Origin: Uloborus plumipes
Lineage: Eukaryota; Arthropoda; Arachnida; Araneae; Uloboridae
Direction: 5' to 3'
Assembly (NCBI GenBank): GCA_038373865.1
Contig: JAXGGA010002185.1
Span: 62,001-126,000 of the forward strand
DNA length: 64,000 nucleotides
In this document: positions 22,380 through 34,450 of the stretch, piece by piece
How positions within the stretch are numbered: the stretch's first letter is position 1
Layout: every line of letters starts with the position of its first letter
Translations under genes and position numbers: made by a program
The notes under the pieces: model-generated
What the model was told of the DNA's origin: nothing
Database searches by the model: none
Seen by the model: only the letters and a program-made list of their open reading frames with translations

Positions 22380-22917
22380 CGTACTTTTTTACTCATATAC
22401 TCATACAGCGTATTACGTCTATCGATCATCTATCAGTTATCTAAATTAATCTCCAAGCTCAATGTCTATCCACAGCCTCACTATCCGATAAATGTTTTGA
22501 CTAGCGTATTATGCAAAATGGGGCATTTTAAAAAATACTTTGACCATTTTTATGTATTGCATATTTAATTAAATTTCACTAAGAAGGGCATAAGATATGA
22601 GAAGATGGATAAAAAGCTTGGCGGCGTCTGCTAGCAATAACGAAGCGCAGTAGTTTTTCCCTGTCAGCAGAGGGATATTCTATGTAGTTATGTCTACATT
22701 CATACGATTTTCCTTTTGTTTCAACATGACGAAAGGCGATAAAAATAAGCACCCTGTGGCATGCATCATGAAAATTCATGCAGTTTAACTTGTAGAAAGT
22801 AAAAATGTAAATTGCTTCCGTATATCCCTCCTTTCGACGTGTTGAAGACAGAAGGGAAATTACATGAGGGTAGATATAGCTTATAAGCAAGCGCTTTTCT
22901 CGCAGTACACTTTAAAG

Positions 22918-23994
22918 TAGAGATGCACCGATTAATCGGCAGTACCGATTAATCGGCCATAATCGGAAAAATCGAGCAGATTAGTCGGTGGAAAAAATAT
23001 TTTTCAAATATTATTCTTTAAAGTATACCTTCACTAATAAACTATGAAGAATAATTTTATTAACAGTAATAATAATCCTCACAGTTGATATAAAGTTTTG
23101 TTTTAAATTAATTCTCTTACTTTGAATACATTGTGGCAATAGTTTTCTCCTTAGCACAGTGCTTTTAGATAATTTCTAATTTTAAAAGAATTAACTAATT
23201 GTATTAGTATTGAATTAACTAATTATTAAAACATATGAATTAGAAGTACTCCTAAACTTAAGTGCTCACCACAGACTCCCCCTCCCCCTTTTTTTGAATT
23301 TTTATGTCCAATTAACTAGGGATGCACCGATTATTCGGCAGTACCGATTAATCGGCCATAATCGGCCACTTTGCCGATTATTAATAATCGGCAATATCGG
23401 ACCGATTAATCGGCCGAAAAAATATTTTTTTAAATATTATTCTTCAAAGTATACCTTAACTAACAAACTCTGAGAAATGATTTTATAAACAGTTATAATA
23501 ATAATCACAGTTGATATAAAGTGTTTAATAAATTAATTCTCCTACTTTGAGTAAATATCATAGACTCCAAACTCGGAATTCTATAAGAGAGAAAAAACAG
23601 TGATGGAAAAATCGATAGTATTAAAAACAATCATCCCTATCATTAATCGGCTCTGCCGATTAATCGGTAATCGGTAATCGGCCAATTTGCTTATCGGTGC
23701 ATCTCTACAATTAACAAAACTAACAATGCGTTATTTATATTATTGACAATAATATGACAATTGGTCCTAAGAAATTTGTAAAATATTGAAATTATTTTGT
23801 GAAAACTTGGAAAATGGTAAAAAAAAAAAATCTTCTTTTAGAACTAAATTACTTACTATTTCTAAGCTTGGATTTGTATAAGAGAGAAAAAACAGTGATG
23901 GTAAAATTAGTAGTAGAAAAACAATCATCCTTATCATTAATCGGCGCAGTCGATTAATCAGAAATCGGCCAATTTGCATATCTGTGCATCCCTA
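22918..23994. mobile_element. hAT MITE (TAGGGATGCACCGATT family), outer copy
   Basis: The ends read TAGAGATGCACCGATTAATC and, at the right, GTGCATCCCTA. Flanking 8-mers CTTTAAAG (22910-22917) and CCTCAAAG (23995-24002) agree at 6 of 8. Without the nested copy at 23317-23707 and one 8-mer it is about 678 bp, close to the 664 bp of the copy at 60157-60820. Both ends carry many AATCGG repeats. No transposase. Confidence 0.82.
23317..23707. mobile_element. hAT MITE of the same family nested inside
   Basis: TAGGGATGCACCGATTATTC to GGTGCATCTCTA, flanked by a perfect 8-bp duplication, CAATTAAC at 23309-23316 and 23708-23715. At 391 bp it is an internally deleted form. It inserted into an older copy of its own family, and the perfect duplication agrees with a younger age than the 6-of-8 match around the host copy. 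Confidence 0.88.
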
Positions 23995-24252
23995 CCTCAA
24001 AGATAGAAAAGCCTCAAGATACTCGTACAACGAAAAATCAGCAAATTATGTACAGAAATGTAATAGAGTTAAAGTAGAATCGAATTCCCCGCATACAAGG
24101 TGTGACAGTTCAATAACCAAACTACGTATGCAGTAGTCGTCAAGTTTCACGTGAAGTCATTCACAGTGAGACAAAAAGAAAACTATTGATCCAATAGTAG
24201 ATGGTGAAGGCTTGCTCAAAAAAGTTACCAAAAACAAACCCTGTCAGCCTCA

Positions 24253-24566
24253 GAGTGCAATGAGCTCTCCTTAAAACAGTTCTTGGCGTCCAAAAACGCA
24301 TTATTTTTTGGAGGTATCAACTATAATCACCACGTCTCACACCATGTGATTTCTGCCTGTTTCTAAAAGCGAAGAATGGGTTGATAGAAGCACATTTTTA
24401 GTCTCTAAAAGAAGGTTAAGGCCAAAACTGTAGACTTAACCTTTTGGATAAATGATGGTGGAACAAAACGATCTGCAATACTGCTTTGAATAGTAGAAAA
24501 CTTATTTTCAGCGGTGTTATGATAGGGAAGGGGAATAAGTCTAAGAGGAATGAAATGTATTTGCAT
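24253..24566 (+). pseudogene. Mariner transposase C-terminal relic
   Basis: Three frames together follow a mariner transposase C-terminal half. ELSLKQFLASKNA (from 24253) matches the segment after the second catalytic Asp. A shifted frame gives PCDFCLFLKAKNGL, matching the PCDFFLFPKLK block that contains the third catalytic Asp. DLQYCFE..KTYFQRCYD matches the C-terminal (F/C)F..WK.R..RC motif. The usual YSPDLA preceding PCDF is eroded, and there are several stops and frameshifts. A possible mariner 5' end, AAGGTGTGACAGTTCAATAA, lies near 24098. The N-terminal half is mostly deleted. Confidence 0.7.
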
Positions 24567-25293
24567 AATCATTACAAAAACTGCTAATTTTAAACCTTTA
24601 TGCCCTGACGGGAGTCAGAAGTTTCGCTTATATTAATTTAGTATTCTGAATCCTTAAATGGCTGGAATCATGCTGAAGCTTTTAAGTACCACTCCTTGTA
24701 CTTCGCTGAGAGGCCGACAGATGGTACCTGCGATCAAAAACAGTTTTTCTTGGGGACCCTAAGGCGTAGGGGGTCTTAGACCCCCAAAATGTTCAAAAAA
24801 TGTATACTCGGTAAAAATGTTTTTTGATGTATTTTCAACTAAAAAAACCAAAAAAATGTGTTAAAATTCATTGTTAAATTAAGTTGGGACATAAAGGGTT
24901 AAAGACTCATACATCGTACATGAGATTCGCATAAGAGGATTCTCTTTCCCGAAGTTTGCTGAACTATTCAAAACAAGGAACATTCAATATTTATAGCTAA
25001 AGAAAACTTTCCGAGAAAACCCGCGTAAAAGTATTAATAAAAACAAATATCGTTCAGGAGGGACGGGACGGATACGTTATAAATAACTTATCTTCCGATA
25101 CGAAGCTAAAACAAAGCTTAAGATAGATTTATCGTTTTCTCCGCTGTGTTTCACAGAAGTTATTGAAAATGAAACACAGCTCTTAAGTAATACTGCTGCT
25201 TAAATGTCAAAAAAAAAAAAAAAGAAAGAAATCCGAATAATAATGATCATGCATAAAAATAGTATTTGTATAAGAAACAGCTCATTGCTTATA
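24567..25293. other. Unassigned sequence
   Basis: May include the degraded 3' end of the mariner relic. CCCTAAGGCGTAGGGGGTC near 24758 is GC-richer than its surroundings. No gene is recognised. Confidence 0.4.
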
Positions 25294-26081
25294 CAGTCAA
25301 ACATGTTTATCTCGACCTGCTTATCTCAAAAACCTCTCTATATCGAAAATTTTCAATTTCATTGAATTTACAGCATAAATTGCAAGTTTTTTCTCATGTT
25401 ATCTCGAATGATTTTTTCCGAAAGCCTCCATATCTCGAATTTTCACGACCCTCATTTTTGAATTTCATCTCCAGCCACCTTTACCAATGGTATAACTTGG
25501 AGACAAAAATTATCTTTTGCACAATGATTCAAAGACTATGTTCGTACTTAAAGGTATGCATCAACTTGCCACCGATATTGACTGTACAGTCAAACTTGTC
25601 TATCTCGAATTTCACAGGACAGAAGAAAAATTCGAGATACGGAGATTTCAAGACACAGAGAATGTGATAAAATGTACAAAAATAAGCAATTGGAACAAAG
25701 TGAAATACTTAATAGCTTGTTTGTACTGATATTGTTGAATATTTTACTTTACGACCTGTTGTGAGTCCACGCTTTACTAATTGTGATGACTATATCTGTA
25801 GCAAGTTAATGCATACCTTTAACTACGAACATAGTCTTTGAATGATTGTGCAAAATATGTTTTTTGTCTCCAAGTTATACCATTAGTAAAGGTAGCTGGA
25901 GATGAAATTCAAAAATGAGAGTCGTCAAAATTCGAGACATAGTGGTTATCGGGAAAAATCATTCGAGATAAACATGAGAAAAAAAAACATTAAATTTATG
26001 CTGTAAAAGTAGGGAAATTGAAAATTTTTGACATAGAGAGGTTTTCAAGATAAACAGGTTCGAGATAAACGGGTTCGACTA
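25294..26081. mobile_element. Tigger/pogo-type foldback MITE
   Basis: TA at 25292-25293 and 26082-26083. Arms 25294-25570 and 25801-26081 are inverted copies with moderate divergence, rich in TATCTCGAA / TTCGAGATA. The ends CAGTCAAAC and GTTCGACTA fit the CAGTC(A/G)AAC...CTCGA termini common in Tigger/pogo-derived MITEs. A second CAGTCAAAC end at about 25587 in the 230-bp spacer suggests nesting or tandem duplication of an end. The 133-codon frame over the left arm is incidental. Confidence 0.75.
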
Positions 26082-28621
26082 TATTAACTTCTAATGCAAT
26101 CTAAATTTGAGACGGGAAAAGCTCATTAAAATTTACTTCCACTCTAAAGCGTAATTTGGGAGTAGAAAGCTTTAAAAGATATAGTGGAATACTAAATGTA
26201 TAAAGTCACATTTGAATTAATGAATAGAAAGCCCACTTGTTAAAACTGTCAAGTAGTATGTGCATGGAGAATGTGTTGAAAGCTTTAGTTTCAAAGCTAA
26301 GCGAAATTGTGGTAATGTATGATAGTTTCGTATAAGTTTGTTTTGCTCCCACTTCGTTGTTATAAATTTGGTAAACGTTAAAACATTTAATCAGACATTG
26401 TTTTATGATAATTGAAGTAATTGAGACAGTTAGAGAAACAGCGATTTTCATGGTAAATTAGTAGCAGCTGCACAAATCTAAAAATGTGCTTTTTTCTCTC
26501 GCTCTAAATCGCTTTGTTCTTTTATTTATTTATTATTTTTAATTGATTATTATTATTATTACTGGTTATGTATTCGTTTATTGTACCCTTTCTTTTTCTT
26601 TTTCGTGCTTTTATAGTTAGCTATGAAATACAAAGGAAGAAAATGTTTGTTTTGATAAATATAGATTCATTGTAATCACTTAAGCTTCCTTCTTTCTTAG
26701 TTAGTCACCTTGTTACTTTATAACACAGAAAATACCCATACGTATACATAATACACATATACTAATATCCATGCATCTCTCCGTGGTGTACCTCGAGAAC
26801 AATTCCTAATATATGTCAGTATTACTTCCGATTCAAATAAAAAAAAATCATTGAAATATCTGTTGCACAACTTCACATACAATTTAAATAAATATCCAAC
26901 CAACAACTTATATAAGAACGCAAGTCACTGAAATTGACTGTCTGTATTATATCTACGAAAAACAAAATAGAAAAACTACGGCTTTGAACTATCCCAAAAT
27001 CCTTTCAAACCCATGTTTTAAATCATACAAAGATATTTTTATTATTTTTGATGTATCTATAGCAAATGGCTCGTAGATAATCACTTCAGGTGACAATATT
27101 TTGGCAATACATTTAAAAAACCGTTTAAAACCCAATACTCAAAAAAGGAACCGAAAATTCAAGTGGCAAAATTTTTTGAGCCTTCCACCATGGGACAGAA
27201 ATTTGTTAACGCTCGGTGCCGGGAAAATACAAGCGGCCGCTTTCAAAGCAACAGATTTAGCATGCTAGAAAAGAAAGTGGGAAATCTGCCAAAAAAGTAA
27301 AAAGAGTGGCTGTTGCATGGAGATGCCAAGAAAGTAAGAAAGAAAAGCACTTAATACATTTTGTACGACAGTATAATTGCTTTCTATTGCTTTCTTCACA
27401 ATCATTCCGACTAGTGCTTACTATGATGAAAAATTATCGACCCTCATAATTAAGTGTTCTTTTCTGAAAAATTAGGCATAACATTTCGCAAAGCTAACGT
27501 AATTAGTTATTCATTAAATGCATTTATTTGCAAGAATAAGGATTGTAGTCTTTTATGACTATATATACCGATAAATTCGGATGTTTAAAAAAGAATATAT
27601 ACGAAAATCACATTAGTTTTTTCCTCCTCATTTTACATTTATCTATATATATATAATAGGTAAGGTTACAATGAAATTAATATGATATTTTTTTTTCTAA
27701 ATTAAATAAAATAATTGGATTAAAACATTTTGTAACTTTGGGAATTCTTGGAGATCACAAGAAATCCTTTTAAAATATTTATGAATTCCGGCTCAGAATT
27801 TTCTTGAATATAAATGCGAGCCTTTAGAATAAGCGATAGCATATGTAGTTGCTAAAAAGTAAATTATGGTTGCATACACATTTGAATTTCAAGTCATTTG
27901 TTCTTACTCCAAAGTATTTTGAAGAGAACAACGTGGCTTTATTTACTTGCATTGTCAACTTGGTTTCACAAGATTAAAGATGCTAGTTAAAGCCAAATTG
28001 TTGAAAATATTGTGTTGTTAAATGTACCGCATTTTTCTTGGCGTCCTCTGCTCCTCGGACAACTTTTCAAATACAAGCAAATGATAAATTAAAAGGTAAA
28101 AAAGAAGACTTACTATATTTTTATAACTTAATGAATTTAAAGTAATTTAGTTTTTCAAGCATCGTAAAACAATTTTAACTCTCTTAATTTACTCAAGAAA
28201 TACGGTTTAAAACTTATCCCTCAGTTTACAGTCTACCCTCCTATAAGTATTTTAGTCCTGAAAAGCATATTTCTTCTATGGCATTCTGCATCTGTAAAAT
28301 GATGTGCATGCAATTATAATTTACTTTTATGGAAATAGATATGGTATTGTTTATTCAAAGAGCGTGCATTTAGTAGTAGGACAATATTGAACTTGAATTT
28401 CGACTGCATTTTTTTAAAGGATTCCTTACTGTCCCCTACTGAAAATGTATTATGTTATGTTTTAATAATAGAAAATGGTATTAAACCTAACTATCCTAGA
28501 ATAAAGAAAAAACGTAACTGTCCTTATCATTCCTTATTCATATTAATCATCTAGTCTAGTTTGTTTTCCACACATAATGTTGACTTTTCCCATTCTAACA
28601 AGCAAACTTATAATAGCTGGC
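26082..28621. other. Long unassigned AT-rich sequence
   Basis: About 2.5 kb without recognisable repeats, RNA genes or coding frames. 27120-27360 is less AT-biased and unique (contains GCGGCCGC at 27233-27240) but shows no reading frame of interest. Confidence 0.45.
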
Positions 28622-28735
28622 CTTTGTCGGATGCCTTTGCATCTATAAGTTCGCATTTTTTGCATAGAAAAAGTCGTTCCTTGTAACGCCAAAACACGTG
28701 TCTGAGGTATTAATGTGAATTCGGGCTTTTCAAAG
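28622..28735 (+). mobile_element. Penelope-like terminal repeat fragment
   Basis: CTTTGTCGGATGCCTTTGCA and the following ~90 bp align at about 80% by eye with the right half of the inverted pair at 58487-58756. It carries the hammerhead-like fold at 28661-28703. Solo terminal repeats are common leftovers of Penelope-like retroelements; the class assignment rests on that fold. Confidence 0.5.
28661..28703 (+). ncRNA. Degenerate hammerhead-like motif
   Basis: TGCA, then TAGAAAA where the core should be CTGANGA, then a stem-loop around CGTT-CCTTGT-AACG, AAAAC (GAAAC expected), the palindrome CACGTG and TC. Both catalytic blocks are damaged, so activity is not expected. It is reported because it lines up with the two better copies at 58.5-58.7 kb. 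Confidence 0.45.
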
Positions 28736-29429
28736 TCATATGCTTGCTCTTATGTAAACTGATACCCCAGATACTTTGAAATAAACTTTTGGAAGAGTTA
28801 ATCCAAATAACAAGTTTCGCAAAATAAAAAAGGAAAGGCATTATAAATCTAAAACTCTAAGCTTAAATAAAAGTTAAGCTCTAACTTTGGAGTAAAATCA
28901 TTAAACACTGAAGAAATTCTGGTGAAATATATAATCAATTACTTTATTCATTAAATGCAATCCATTGAGCATTTTAAATGATGAGAACATCTAATGAAAT
29001 ACACAAAAGAGAACTGTTTTCTAATTAGTTGAAAAACTTTTAATTTCAAATTTATATTTATCAAGCTTAGTAAAAACGAAATTAAACAAATTAAAGCTTC
29101 GCTTTTCTAAAACGTGTTTAAATCTAAAAGTTACCATTAGTAAAGAAATGCATAGAAATGCAATTTAAAAAGGTTCAATTTAATGATACGCGTCTTCCCA
29201 AAATTTAACCAATTCAATTCTTTTTTTTAGTTTTTTGAGCGTTATTTAAAATTGTTTCTGAATATTTAAACTTAGTAGTAATTCAAATATTTAGATTTCA
29301 CCCCAAATAAATTCGGACACCTAATGAAACTCGTTTCAAAAAAAAAAAAAAAAACCATCCACTACTAAGCAAAAGTTCCAAAAATAATAAACGTTCATTT
29401 CCCTCGTAATATTTCGAGATTAAGTTGGT
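28736..29429. other. Unassigned AT-rich sequence
   Basis: No recognisable gene or repeat. A ~15-base A run lies at about 29338. Confidence 0.45.
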
Positions 29430-30260
29430 CCCCGCCGAAGTTAATGTTGAAAAAGTTTCGCATGCTTATAAACAAGAACCAGAGTGTTTCGGTATCCAAA
29501 CGGGACTTTTTGCGGGCCCTGACGCTCCTCGCGACCATATTTAAAGTCCAAAAGAAAATACCCCGACGTTCTCTTAAAACCCTTTTCTTACAGATATATA
29601 AGTCGACGCTTCACGGAGAAAAACTCCCCTCCCCTAAAAGCTCTCCCCCCTAGAAAAGCGGGCTCGGGGACGCAATTCAAAATCATGGTATCACACGGGA
29701 ATTAAGCTCAATACAGATTCCAAAAGAAAAAAAACAACATCCCCAGATCCCCTGCAAATCGATGAGTAATCGATAGTGGTGAATAAGGGCCAGTCGATGC
29801 TCACCTGTGGTCAAGCTATGATTGGCAGATTCGGAGTAAATTCAGAAGCTGATATCCAAGAATAGCACATCCTCATCACACAGCGCTCACGGAACACATT
29901 TTCAAGACTCAATCTAGCTGGGAGGGCAGATATCTGGAGACATATATTTAGAGCAGGTTTGGCGCCGATTTGCGCGCCAAACACGGACATATCGCGCCAG
30001 AGGGATGGGGATGTGGAGATGAGCAAACTCTGGAGGGGTTATGCTTCGTGCCGGGATCCCGAAGAGAAAGAGAGAAAAAAATCTCAGGTTTTGCATAAGC
30101 ACAAGCCGCGTGGCGTAAATCTTCGTCTCCCCTTCTGTGCGTCAGTTTCGCGCGTAAGGAAGCATTTATTGACTTTCGCGCTTCGGCACAATGCGAAAAA
30201 TAGATACATAAACAAAAACGCCGGCCCATGAAAGCGTTTAGAGTCGTTTCACCCCAAACA
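29430..30260. other. GC/CpG-richer unique region, candidate promoter, exon or enhancer
   Basis: Roughly half G+C in places, against about a third around it, with many CG dinucleotides: GGCGCCGATTTGCGCGCC near 29960, TCGCGCCAG near 29993, TTTCGCGCG near 30147. Contains ATCGAT twice (29759-29780) and an E-box CACCTG near 29802. No repeat partner in the window. Frames on both strands overlap and none resembles a protein, so regulatory DNA, a 5' UTR or a non-coding first exon fits better than a coding exon. This is inference from composition. Confidence 0.35.
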
Positions 30261-31863
30261 GAAACAGGAAAACAACAAACGTACACAAAATAGTTTTATC
30301 ATCACGCCGAATGCATTTTTGTCGCCAAAGTGGATAAGATTATTATGCGGAAAGCCAAACACTTTACCGGGGGTTGATTTATGTATTTGTTTTGGACACT
30401 TTCGCAAAATATAATAATTAGCATCGCCGTGTAATTGGACAACATTTTGTCGGCATTTTTAAACGCCACGCTGACTAAACAAGTTCCGCCTATATTTAAT
30501 CTTTTCCTCGTGTTGACATTTTTCTTGCGATAACTTGATATCTGTGCAAACAGTTTCAAATGAATACCATTGCATTATAATGAAAAGATAAAATGATTTT
30601 TTTTTCTTCGTCTTAAAGCATCGGAGACATCATTTGGTACTTTTATTTCAAAGCCAAACATTTTTTAAAATTTCGGGAAAAATAAAAACATTTTTAGCGT
30701 CTTTAAAATTTTTCGATACACTGATTAACATATTTTTTTAACTGAAAGTGATACGTATTTAAGTAAATTTCTTTTAATGAATAACGTAATCCTCTTATAA
30801 AAGTTTAATTTAATAAAAAGAAACTTTCTCTCAATGCCTTTGAAAATCCAATGGTGTTTGGTTTAAATTAAAACTGCATTAATGTGTTTTGGAGTTAAAA
30901 TGTACCCCTTGATTTAACTGAAAAATATAGCTATGCGACTACTACTCTTCACGTATGGCTCTGTATCGTGAAATGAAGTAAGTACTTTTTAGGAACGGCG
31001 AGCCAACATTCCATTTCATTAACGCTCATTAATTCCTTCATTCATGTATAAGAATTTAGTCTATTTCTTAAATGCCTTTATAAACCCTTCTATATGAATC
31101 AAAAAATTACATACAAACATTATGAAATATTTTTTAGCCTCTAGCTTTCACGTTCACATATTGCACATATGATAAAATTAATATCTGGTACTCAAGCATG
31201 TTAAACTAAGAAACATTTATAAGAACTATGTTTTCCATACAACTTCCTTCTTTCCTCATAAATGACACTCAAATTGCGCGTGTATCAAGATGAGGATGTG
31301 TTTTTTTTTTCTTTGAATTTCTTTTGTGATTGTTTTTGCATGTACTAAGATTACATCTTTGTTCAGTAATAGGTATCAATCATTTACGGATCGCAAATAG
31401 TACAGAATACACTCTATAAAAACAGTTTTGCAGTAGACCGAATTCCCTTTTACACTGGCTTGTCTGATAGCTTTATCAAACTTTTTTTTCTATATTGCAC
31501 CTACAATATAAAAATATGCCTTCTTAAAAGACTTTTTTTGCGAATGCTCTCTTTCTTAAAATGTAATTTCTCAGCATTTTCACATTAATTAAACTTAGAT
31601 GAAGCATTCTATTAGAGCTTATTAAGCTCTATCTAAATTTTAGATGTTATATTTCGTAGGAATTGTTTTTTCCAGTAGGACACGAAGAATTGTTTAAGGC
31701 AATTGATTTGTTGTGCTCGACTTTTTTTTTTCTTTTAAAAATTGACACATTGCGGAAATTTAATTCTTGTATAAATTAAATTAAAAAAAAGAAAGAAACC
31801 TTTATGATCATTTGAGCTGTTGAGGAAAGCAAAAGTTGTGTAAATAAAACTGGATTTTGAGTC
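30261..31863. other. Unassigned AT-rich sequence
   Basis: No gene, RNA or repeat seen apart from short T runs. Confidence 0.45.
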
Positions 31864-31871
31864 ACTGTATG

Positions 31872-32542
31872 CAGTGGCGTACGCAGACAAATCATTTCAG
31901 GGGGGCTGAGTCAAGAATCTTTGAGGGTAGGGGGAGTACCTCGTCAAGTAGCTAATAAAAGTTAATGTCTCGAATTTTTACTTCAATGCCTATTTAATTT
32001 GACAAAAATACATCGTTAAAAATCCTTTTTTGTCATTGAATTAATTGTGAAGAAAGCGTTTTGATGGACACAGAGAATGATAAATTTAAATTTAAAAAAA
32101 AATCTTCATTGAAAGAAATGTTGCTGAAACTTTTTTTTTGCAATAGTTCGGCAAATTTAAGCTCTAATAATGTTAATTTAGCGGTTTATTTTACTATTAT
32201 TCCCAATACTGGGTTAGAATTCAATTTGCTGAAAGTTATTTAACATAATTAGATGACTGAAAAACATTTATTAAAGCATAGATTTGCAATAAAAATGAAT
32301 AAAATGGAATGATAGGATAATCATAAACATTACGTACAGTAAAATAGACATTTCAAAGCAAAAAAAAAATTTTTAATTTTGTCCTTTACTTAATTATCTG
32401 TTCTAAAAGCTTTTCTCATTTTGGGATTTAAAAAAAAAAAGGAAATTCAGAAAAAAAACCTTAGCTGACGCTTAAAAAATTAGTTTCAAAAATTTCGGAG
32501 GGGGCTGCAGCCCTATCAGCCCACGCCCTGAGTACGCCACTG
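31872..32542. mobile_element. hAT MITE, 671 bp, perfect 8-bp duplication
   Basis: CAGTGGCGTACGCAG at the left end is mirrored by TGAGTACGCCACTG at the right. ACTGTATG occurs exactly at 31864-31871 and 32543-32550. CAGTGGCGTA is a widespread hAT terminus. Subterminal GGGGGCTG blocks occur at both ends. The 60-codon frame at 32061-32243 does not resemble a transposase. The perfect duplication suggests a fairly recent insertion. Confidence 0.9.
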
Positions 32543-32550
32543 ACTGTATG

Positions 32551-33111
32551 ATTTTGTAGCCAATTTTGCCACTAAATACAACTGCTCTTTCGCTTACTAT
32601 CTACCGGCAATTAGTTAGACCTAAACTTATACCACTTTCACTTGAAGATGAATGAAGTTAAAACTAATGTCTGTTGGTGCAAATACAAACTGTAAACATA
32701 CATTGCTTTAGCTCTGAACGTCAAGTTTAAAGTGAAATTTTAAGCCATTTATCTTACTCACGTTTTGGCAAAATTTCAATAAAAGACATCGTATAGTTTA
32801 AAGTTGTAAACATTTTATTGTGGTGATCTTGAAGATAAACTTCTAGTATTAGCACCATCCTGATTGTTACAAATACAAGATCAGGTCATTCTATAAATGA
32901 CTGTCTGAGCAAATACGAGAAAAATGAAACATTAAGAAACAATGGAGCCAAAATAATGTGAAGCGATAGGAAAATATTTAGAAAAAGAACGATAAGGCCA
33001 TTTAAAGAACATTGGTTGAGCCACAGTAATGAAAACAAACAGGGAAATAATTGGTTGACAAAAGTAATTAAAATACAGAGAGAAAACGTTGGCTGAATAA
33101 AAGTAATAAAA
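32551..33111. other. Unassigned sequence
   Basis: No feature supported. The 76-codon minus-strand frame at 32886-33116 is low-complexity and hydrophobic and probably fortuitous. Confidence 0.4.
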
Positions 33112-33552
33112 ACCAATATAGAAAGTTAGTTAAGTGAATTTACCGTCAAAAGTGGTATAGATATTACAGCAGAAGTAACTATTACCAAAACTTAAAGAAA
33201 AAAATTTGGCACCATACCAGTTTAATTGAATATCATTTAAATACCACGTTTTCATCGGTTGTTATTAAGGAATAGTGTCATAAAATATTACTAACACTAG
33301 ATTGCCTGAGCAGTCATTTTGACTGCTTTTTTACCAATATAGAAAGTTAGTTAAGTGAATTTACCGTCAAAAGTGGTATAGATATTACAGCAGAAGTAAC
33401 TATTACCTAAACTTAAAGAAAAAAATTTGGCACCATACCAGTTTAATTGAATATCATTTAAATACCACGTTTTCATCGGTTGTTATTAAGGAATAGTGTT
33501 GTAAAATATTACTAACACTAGATTGCCTGAGCAGTCATTTTGACTGCTTTTT
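33112..33552 (+). repeat. 221-bp tandem duplication
   Basis: Unit 1 (33112-33332) and unit 2 (33333-33552) both run from ACCAATATAGAAAGTTAG to GACTGCTTTTT and are nearly identical. Each carries, near its 3' end, CTAACACTAGATTGCC, the left terminus of the MITE at 33516-33927. The duplication therefore copied one transposon end plus its flank after insertion. Confidence 0.85.
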
Positions 33553-33927
33553 AATTTCAATTAGGGCTCAAAAATTATGCATAAAGTGACACACTTTGTT
33601 AGATTTTTGCGACTTTTTTTCAACATATGAATGTATTTGTTAATAATTTTAGTTACCTCCCCCTCCTCCTTCATGTCTGGTATAATTGCAGGGGCAAGTG
33701 GATAAAGGTGATATGTGACAATTGAATTTCGCCGATTTACGCAAAGTCAAATTTGTTTGTGTTCAATTGTGTTAATTCACAGCTCACAACCCTATCATCT
33801 TCATTTATGGTAAAAAGTAAGTTTTTCCAAAATTGTCACATATCACCTTTATCCACTTGCCCCTTCAATTGTGTGTAATTTCTATATTGCCCAAGCAGTC
33901 GAAATGACTTGCTTGGGCAATCTAGTG
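33516..33927. mobile_element. TTAA-type MITE, CACTAGATTGCC ends
   Basis: CACTAGATTGCC and its exact mirror GGCAATCTAGTG. The right flank is TTAA (33928-33931), the left CTAA (33512-33515), one change from TTAA. The right end itself folds (about 33887-33923, ATTGCCCAAGCAGTC against GACTTGCTTGGGCAAT). A second MITE is nested at 33684-33870. Left terminus duplicated at about 33295 by the 221-bp tandem event. Confidence 0.7.
33684..33870. mobile_element. MITE with ~35-bp TIRs (GGGGCAAGTGG family), copy 1
   Basis: AATTGCAGGGGCAAGTGGAT at the left is mirrored by ATCCACTTGCCCCTTCAATT at the right, and the match continues through AAAGGTGATATGTGACA. 187 bp, no ORF. Nested in the TTAA-type element. 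Exact ends are uncertain because AATT is its own complement. Confidence 0.82.
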
Positions 33928-33931
33928 TTAA

Positions 33932-34450
33932 GTGTTAGATGATTAAAGTAAATTTTATTTGCAATTTATACAAGTATAAGAATCTATATCTTCTCCAAAA
34001 TACGCTCGTTTAATTATTTCAAGAGGAATTTCCTTCCTTTGAGTTCCTTTATACGTTGACTGCTAACTACGAGATAAAAGCAAAAAAAAAGGCAAAACTT
34101 GTCTTTTTTTTAGGTTTGGAGGAGGAACTCTTTAGACCTCTTTCTGGGGAAGTCTTTTAATGTGAGTATACAGGGAAACATTTTTGTCAGCACGAATGGA
34201 AGTTATTTTTCACTCGAGAAAAATCGACTCTTTCGAATAGCCGCTTTCTAGAACAATTAAGGAAACTAAAAGTGAAGCAAGCTAGCCTTCTCTATTCTCG
34301 TTCTAGAGTCCTCATACTTTATCGATTTATTTCTCATTTTATAAATCCAATTTGGTTAGTGAATCAGTGGCGTTCGAGAAATTTTGATGCTGCAAGAAAA
34401 AAAAAAAGCTAAGTTCTAAAAGTCATGGTCCAAATACATGTTCAAGCAAA
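33932..34450. other. Unassigned sequence between MITEs
   Basis: No gene or repeat partner recognised. Confidence 0.4.

Noticed and set aside
25266..25667. 133-codon ORF
   Set aside because: Lies over the left arm of a non-coding foldback MITE; the equivalent right-arm sequence does not conserve it.
29948..30286. 112-codon minus-strand ORF in the CpG-rich island
   Set aside because: Overlaps several other frames in GC-rich sequence where stops are rarer; no recognisable domain.
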